From Anaerotignum sp. (GTDB taxonomy: Bacteria > Bacillota > Clostridia > Lachnospirales > Anaerotignaceae): a DNA stretch of 28,139 nt. The stretch spans positions 1 to 28,139 of the forward strand of contig JAHHTW010000026.1 of NCBI GenBank assembly GCA_020024265.1. Direction: 5' to 3'. The notes beneath the pieces are model-generated. The model was not told the origin of the DNA, did no database searches, and saw only the letters and a list, made by a program, of their open reading frames with translations. Below, one piece after another: positions 25,081 through 28,139 of this stretch (its first letter is position 1; each line of letters starts with the position of its first letter). Position numbers and translations under genes: made by a program.

Positions 25081-26469
25081 TTACTCCTTATGCTCTGTAA
25101 TCTGTAAATCCTCTTTACCCAGTATGACCTTCATTGCCCAGGGCGGTACTTCCCGTTCATTGTAAAAGCCCTCATCCAAAAATACAAAGGCGGTATCATA
25201 GGGCGGTTTGCGTTTGGGGAACGTCCCCCAACCGTCTGTAAAATAAATCAGTCCCTTCAGATTGTACAGCTGTTTTTGCTCCATCAGCTGTGCCACATAT
25301 GTGAACACAGGGCGGAAATCCGTACCTCCACTGCCACGCAAATCAAAATGTGCCATATATTCTGCCAGTTCCTCTGCAGATGTCACGATATGGTCTTTTT
25401 GGATCACGGTATCGCACTGTATGATATGAATACGGAATTTTTGGAAAAAACTCTCTTGCTGCTGCAATATGCTGTACGTTTCTTCCAAAAAACGACGTAC
25501 CGTACCCCCCTCACACGATTCCGAAGTATCAATGGCAATGACCAACTCCTCTATCCTCTGCACCTCTTTATACTCCAACGCCTCAATCAACGGCATATTG
25601 CCATAGAGCTGTAAGCCATAGGTATAAAAAATATAATCATAGCTGTCATCATCCACCTGCATATCCTCATGCAGTGTGACAAATTTTTGCAAAAACCGCC
25701 GATAGTCATAGCGTTCTCTGTTTTCAATCCGCAGGTATTGCAAAAGCGATCCTGCATCCTCTCCTGCCTGCTGTGAAAAGGTTTCCAGATTGGTCTGTAT
25801 CTTTTCGCTGATATCCCGCCATTGCTCCTCCAATTCCTGCTGTCTTTGGTCTTGTTTTTGTTCTTGATCCTGATTTTGGTTCTGATCCTCGTCCTGATTT
25901 TGATTGTTTTGCTCACGCTCGTCATCATCCTGATGCTTTTCCCAAAACATATGGTCATCCACCCAAAATTCCAGCTGCAATCTTCCAAAATCCTGTAACG
26001 AAAGATTTTCTGCCCGCAGCGCCTCATAAATCCCCTCTGCCGAAAGCACAGGCAGCTTTCTTTTCAGCTTGGCGTACCATTCCTCTCTGCGATCAGATAC
26101 CACCAAGCGTACCGAAGCAAAGGGCAAAGCATCAATCATGGATTCCACCGCAATATCACATGCCAAATGCCAATATTCCTCGTCACGCTTTCCCTGATGG
26201 AAGGGATGCCGAAAGATGCAGTGCAGCAAAATATGCAGATACAACCGATTGACCAGTACACGGTCGGAAAGATACTGCTGTATGAGATATCTTGGATGAA
26301 ACAATATTTTTCGCCCGTCTGTCCCCACATACAATGAGGACAACGTCATTTCATAGGGCAGCATACTCAATGCCACATCCAGAAAACGCATGGAAAGATA
26401 CAGCTCATTTCTGGATGCACTCAAAATCTGACTGCCGACGGCAATCAAACGCTGATGCGTTTCGTTCAT
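25081..26469 (-). CDS. VWA-domain protein with degenerate metallopeptidase-like N-terminus (DUF2201-like)
   Basis: 462 residues. The N-terminal half (about 1-175) looks like the metallopeptidase-like domain found before VWA domains in DUF2201 proteins, but the zinc motif is altered: H79-I-L-L-H83 in place of HExxH, with H88 and H91 after it. The missing Glu argues against peptidase activity. A Gln/Asn/Asp-rich linker (about 180-212) follows. The C-terminal VWA domain (about 305-455) keeps a complete metal-ion-dependent adhesion site: D314-x-S316-x-S318, T383 in GSGGTD and D412 in YFTDG. VWA proteins paired with MoxR ATPases act as adaptors. ATG 26469 has GGAG about 9 nt upstream. Middle gene of the operon, 21 bp after the LRR gene and 6 bp before moxR. 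Confidence 0.87.
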   Translation of the reverse strand: MNETHQRLIAVGSQILSASRNELYLSMRFLDVALSMLPYEMTLSSLYVGTDGRKILFHPRYLIQQYLSDRVLVNRLYLHILLHCIFRHPFHQGKRDEEYWHLACDIAVESMIDALPFASVRLVVSDRREEWYAKLKRKLPVLSAEGIYEALRAENLSLQDFGRLQLEFWVDDHMFWEKHQDDDEREQNNQNQDEDQNQNQDQEQKQDQRQQELEEQWRDISEKIQTNLETFSQQAGEDAGSLLQYLRIENRERYDYRRFLQKFVTLHEDMQVDDDSYDYIFYTYGLQLYGNMPLIEALEYKEVQRIEELVIAIDTSESCEGGTVRRFLEETYSILQQQESFFQKFRIHIIQCDTVIQKDHIVTSAEELAEYMAHFDLRGSGGTDFRPVFTYVAQLMEQKQLYNLKGLIYFTDGWGTFPKRKPPYDTAFVFLDEGFYNEREVPPWAMKVILGKEDLQITEHKE

Positions 26470-26490
26470 ATTGTATTTCTCCTTTATGAA

Positions 26491-27660
26491 TTATAAATCA
26501 AATGTCTTTTGCTTTGGTGCAAAACGGGCATGCTGCTGCTGGAGCAAAAAACCCGTAATTTCTGTTTTGCGGTATTTTCCGGAAATCTCCAAAAGCTTGG
26601 GCATATTTTCCTGCGTCAAAAGCCCCCAGTGTGCAAACAGGCGAATGGTATGCAAATCGCCTTTCTTCGCATAATAGGAAAACGCCCATAAAAAATGCTC
26701 CTTCAAATACTGCATATAATCCGCCTTCCGCTTTTCCTGCAAGCGGTAAGGATATTCCAGACGGTACATCGCCAGCAAAAGCACCAGCTCTGCACCATCT
26801 TCTCTGCGTGTCAAATAAAACAGCTCATCAAAACGGCGAAAATCAATGTCCGAATTGCCGATACACTGGCGAAAGAGATGCCCCGTACCATAATTGATTT
26901 GATGGAACTGTCTGGCTGGCGTATCCTCAATATATTCATACTGAAAATCGGGAATCAAGAGCTTTGCTCTCTCCCCATCCGGAAAATCAATCGTCAAATG
27001 CAGTTCCTGATTGAGTACCGCTGTCAGATCTGCAATATGCTGACATCTGCCAAATGTAATCTCGTGCAGATGGTCACAATTCAAAAACAACCCCATGCCC
27101 AGATTGATGGCTGCTTGCGGAATATTGATTTCTGTCATATTGCGACAGTTGTAAAAGGCATATTTCCCAATCTGTTCCACACGCTCGGGCAGATGCAGCC
27201 GCTCCAGCGCACGGCAGTCATAGAACGCATATGCCTCAATCGCCTGCAATGCCTTTGGCAATGCAATTTTTTCCAATGCCGCACAGCCGGAAAACGCATG
27301 ATCCGGCAGTACGGTCAACCGCTCAGGCAAATGCACCAGTGAAAGCGCCGTGCAGCCGGAAAAGGCATATGCACCGATTTCCCTTACCGTTTCCGGCAAA
27401 AACAACCGCTGCAATGCCGCACCCTCCTGCACCTCTGCGGCTGCTTTGCGCAATACATCCTCCACACGTACCAATGTCAGCTCTGCCTCACATTCTGCAC
27501 ACTCTGCCTCCTGCTTGATGGCAAAGGCATACTGCCCAATGGCAATCACAGGCAAGCCTTCGATTTCCGATGGTATGGCAATCTCCGTGGCACGTCCTGT
27601 CATGCCGATAATTTTTACCCCTTCTTGATAGGGTGTATATTCCAAAATAATATTACACAT
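26491..27660 (-). CDS. BspA-type leucine-rich-repeat protein, cytoplasmic
   Basis: 389 residues. The N-terminal part (about 1-230) carries five to six BspA/LRR_5 repeats with the IGxYAFxxCxxLxxIxLPxxL pattern (for example IGAYAFSGCTAL, LPDHAFSGCAAL, IEAYAFYDCRAL, IGKYAFYNCRNM). The first repeat is interrupted by a Glu/Ala/Cys insert (about 50-80, with CAEC). The C-terminal part (about 240-389) is helical with aromatic-rich pieces (RLEYPYRLQEKRKADYMQYL, HFLWAFSYYAKKGDLHTIRLFAHWGLL, resembling ankyrin-like helical pairs). BspA-type LRR proteins are often secreted, but there is no signal peptide here, so this one should be in the cytoplasm with its two partners. ATG 27660 has GAGGA 7 nt upstream. 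First gene of the LRR-VWA-MoxR operon; likely a recognition or scaffold subunit (inference). Confidence 0.85.
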   Translation of the reverse strand: MCNIILEYTPYQEGVKIIGMTGRATEIAIPSEIEGLPVIAIGQYAFAIKQEAECAECEAELTLVRVEDVLRKAAAEVQEGAALQRLFLPETVREIGAYAFSGCTALSLVHLPERLTVLPDHAFSGCAALEKIALPKALQAIEAYAFYDCRALERLHLPERVEQIGKYAFYNCRNMTEINIPQAAINLGMGLFLNCDHLHEITFGRCQHIADLTAVLNQELHLTIDFPDGERAKLLIPDFQYEYIEDTPARQFHQINYGTGHLFRQCIGNSDIDFRRFDELFYLTRREDGAELVLLLAMYRLEYPYRLQEKRKADYMQYLKEHFLWAFSYYAKKGDLHTIRLFAHWGLLTQENMPKLLEISGKYRKTEITGFLLQQQHARFAPKQKTFDL

Positions 27661-27688
27661 GATTTTTCCTCGTCATTGTATTCTGATT

Positions 27689-27744
27689 GTGCAAGCAAAA
27701 AGCTTGTTGCACCTATGATACAGCGATTTTTATATCGCTGTCAA
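27689..27744 (-). promoter_or_regulatory. Promoter of the LRR-VWA-MoxR operon with two palindromes
   Basis: On the minus strand a perfect TTGACA (27744-27739) and TATCAT (27720-27715) are 18 bp apart. A perfect 8-bp inverted repeat ACAGCGAT/ATCGCTGT (27720-27741, 6-bp centre) fills the spacer. A second inverted repeat GTGCAA/TTGCAC (27689-27712, extended by CAA/TTG with one bulge) covers the expected start site near 27708. Both positions suit regulator binding; the first resembles MerR-type operators, though the spacer is a little short for that. Confidence 0.75.
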
Positions 27745-27830
27745 GAGAAATCCTAGAAGATTGGTAGAAAATAAAACAAAATACAATCTTCCCCTTTTGT
27801 AAACGCTTTCTTTTGCTTCCATTCCCCTTT

Positions 27831-28139
27831 GACCTGCCCCTGAACTTCGCCCTTCTCTCTCCCCTTTGCATATGCCTGCACTCTGCCCTTCTCTCTCCCC
27901 TTTTGCATATGCCTGCACTCCGCTCTTTGCTCTCTCCCCCTTTGCATATGCCTGAACTCCGCCCTTCGCTCTCTCCCCCTTTGCATATGCCTGCACTCAG
28001 CCCTTCGCTCTCTCCCCCTTTGCATATGCCTGCACTCCGCTCTTTGCTCTCTCCCCCTTTGCATATGCCTGCACTCCGCCCTTCGCTCTCTCCCCCTTTG
28101 CATATGCCTGCACTCCGCCCTTCGCTCTCTCCCCCTTTG
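27831..28139. repeat. 39-bp tandem repeat array, cut by the window end
   Basis: GCATATGCCTGCACTCCGCC followed by CTTCGCTCTCTCCCCCTTT makes a 39-bp unit. Unit starts lie at 27831 (degenerate), 27868, 27905, 27944, 27983, 28022, 28061 and 28100; the first two are 37 bp, the rest exactly 39 bp. A linked variant (GCTCTTTGC for GCCCTTCGC) appears at 27905 and 28022, so there is a 117-bp (three-unit) higher-order period. The plus strand is mostly pyrimidine. The unit has no stop codon in any of the six frames. The array lies upstream of the LRR operon promoter; 27745-27830 shows nothing else I can support. Confidence 0.93.

Noticed and set aside
27831..28139. CRISPR array
   Set aside because: Units follow one another with no unique spacers, the 39-bp unit repeats in full, and no cas gene is present.

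Overview
The window reads as chromosomal DNA of a low-to-moderate-GC Bacillota, most likely a Clostridia. The reasons are a WalRK (YycFG)-type two-component operon with yycH- and yycI-like genes, strong AGGAGG-type ribosome binding sites before almost every gene, sigma-A promoters, a PrsA-like lipoprotein foldase, and a tex-pth-mfd run. I cannot name a genus. There is no tRNA, rRNA, transposase or CRISPR array. Nearly everything is a host gene, with unusual non-coding structure between the genes.

Left part (about 1-8330, + strand): walR, walK, a small secreted protein, yycH and yycI form a cell-envelope signalling operon. An internal promoter before the secreted protein carries four TGTWAN half-sites at exact 11-bp spacing, as expected of a WalR/PhoB-type regulator, so the system probably feeds back on its own accessory genes. 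Glycogen phosphorylase follows behind a 13-bp perfect inverted repeat. A bidirectional terminator separates it from the minus-strand genes.

Middle (about 8469-21806, all - strand): tex, peptidyl-tRNA hydrolase and Mfd (RNA/transcription quality control and transcription-coupled repair) with a PrsA-like foldase downstream; a TolC-fold exported protein behind a palindromic operator; a DegV lipid-binding protein; a family-4-like uracil-DNA glycosylase with no cysteines; a rhomboid protease; and a stand-alone CofE-like (F420-0:glutamate ligase family) protein. A 250-bp AT-rich gap between the glycosylase and rhomboid genes holds three perfect DnaA boxes and one near-perfect box, and looks like a replication origin or DnaA control locus. 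The CofE-like gene has a roughly 190-nt leader with terminator-like hairpins, a candidate cis-regulatory RNA.

Right part (about 22119-28139): a VanZ-like membrane protein gene sits between two directly repeated, hairpin-rich elements of about 340-380 bp with inverted ends. Paired base changes between copies suggest the hairpins are conserved as structures. Then comes a three-gene minus-strand operon: BspA-type leucine-rich-repeat protein, VWA protein with a degenerate metallopeptidase-like N-terminus, and a long MoxR-type AAA+ ATPase. It has a clear promoter with a palindrome filling the -35/-10 spacer. Upstream of that promoter a 39-bp tandem repeat array runs off the window edge.

The best candidates for something undescribed are the LRR-VWA-MoxR operon, the CofE-like gene leader, the hairpin repeat family around vanZ, and the DnaA-box cluster. 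All functional statements are inferred from sequence; no searches or folding programs were run.
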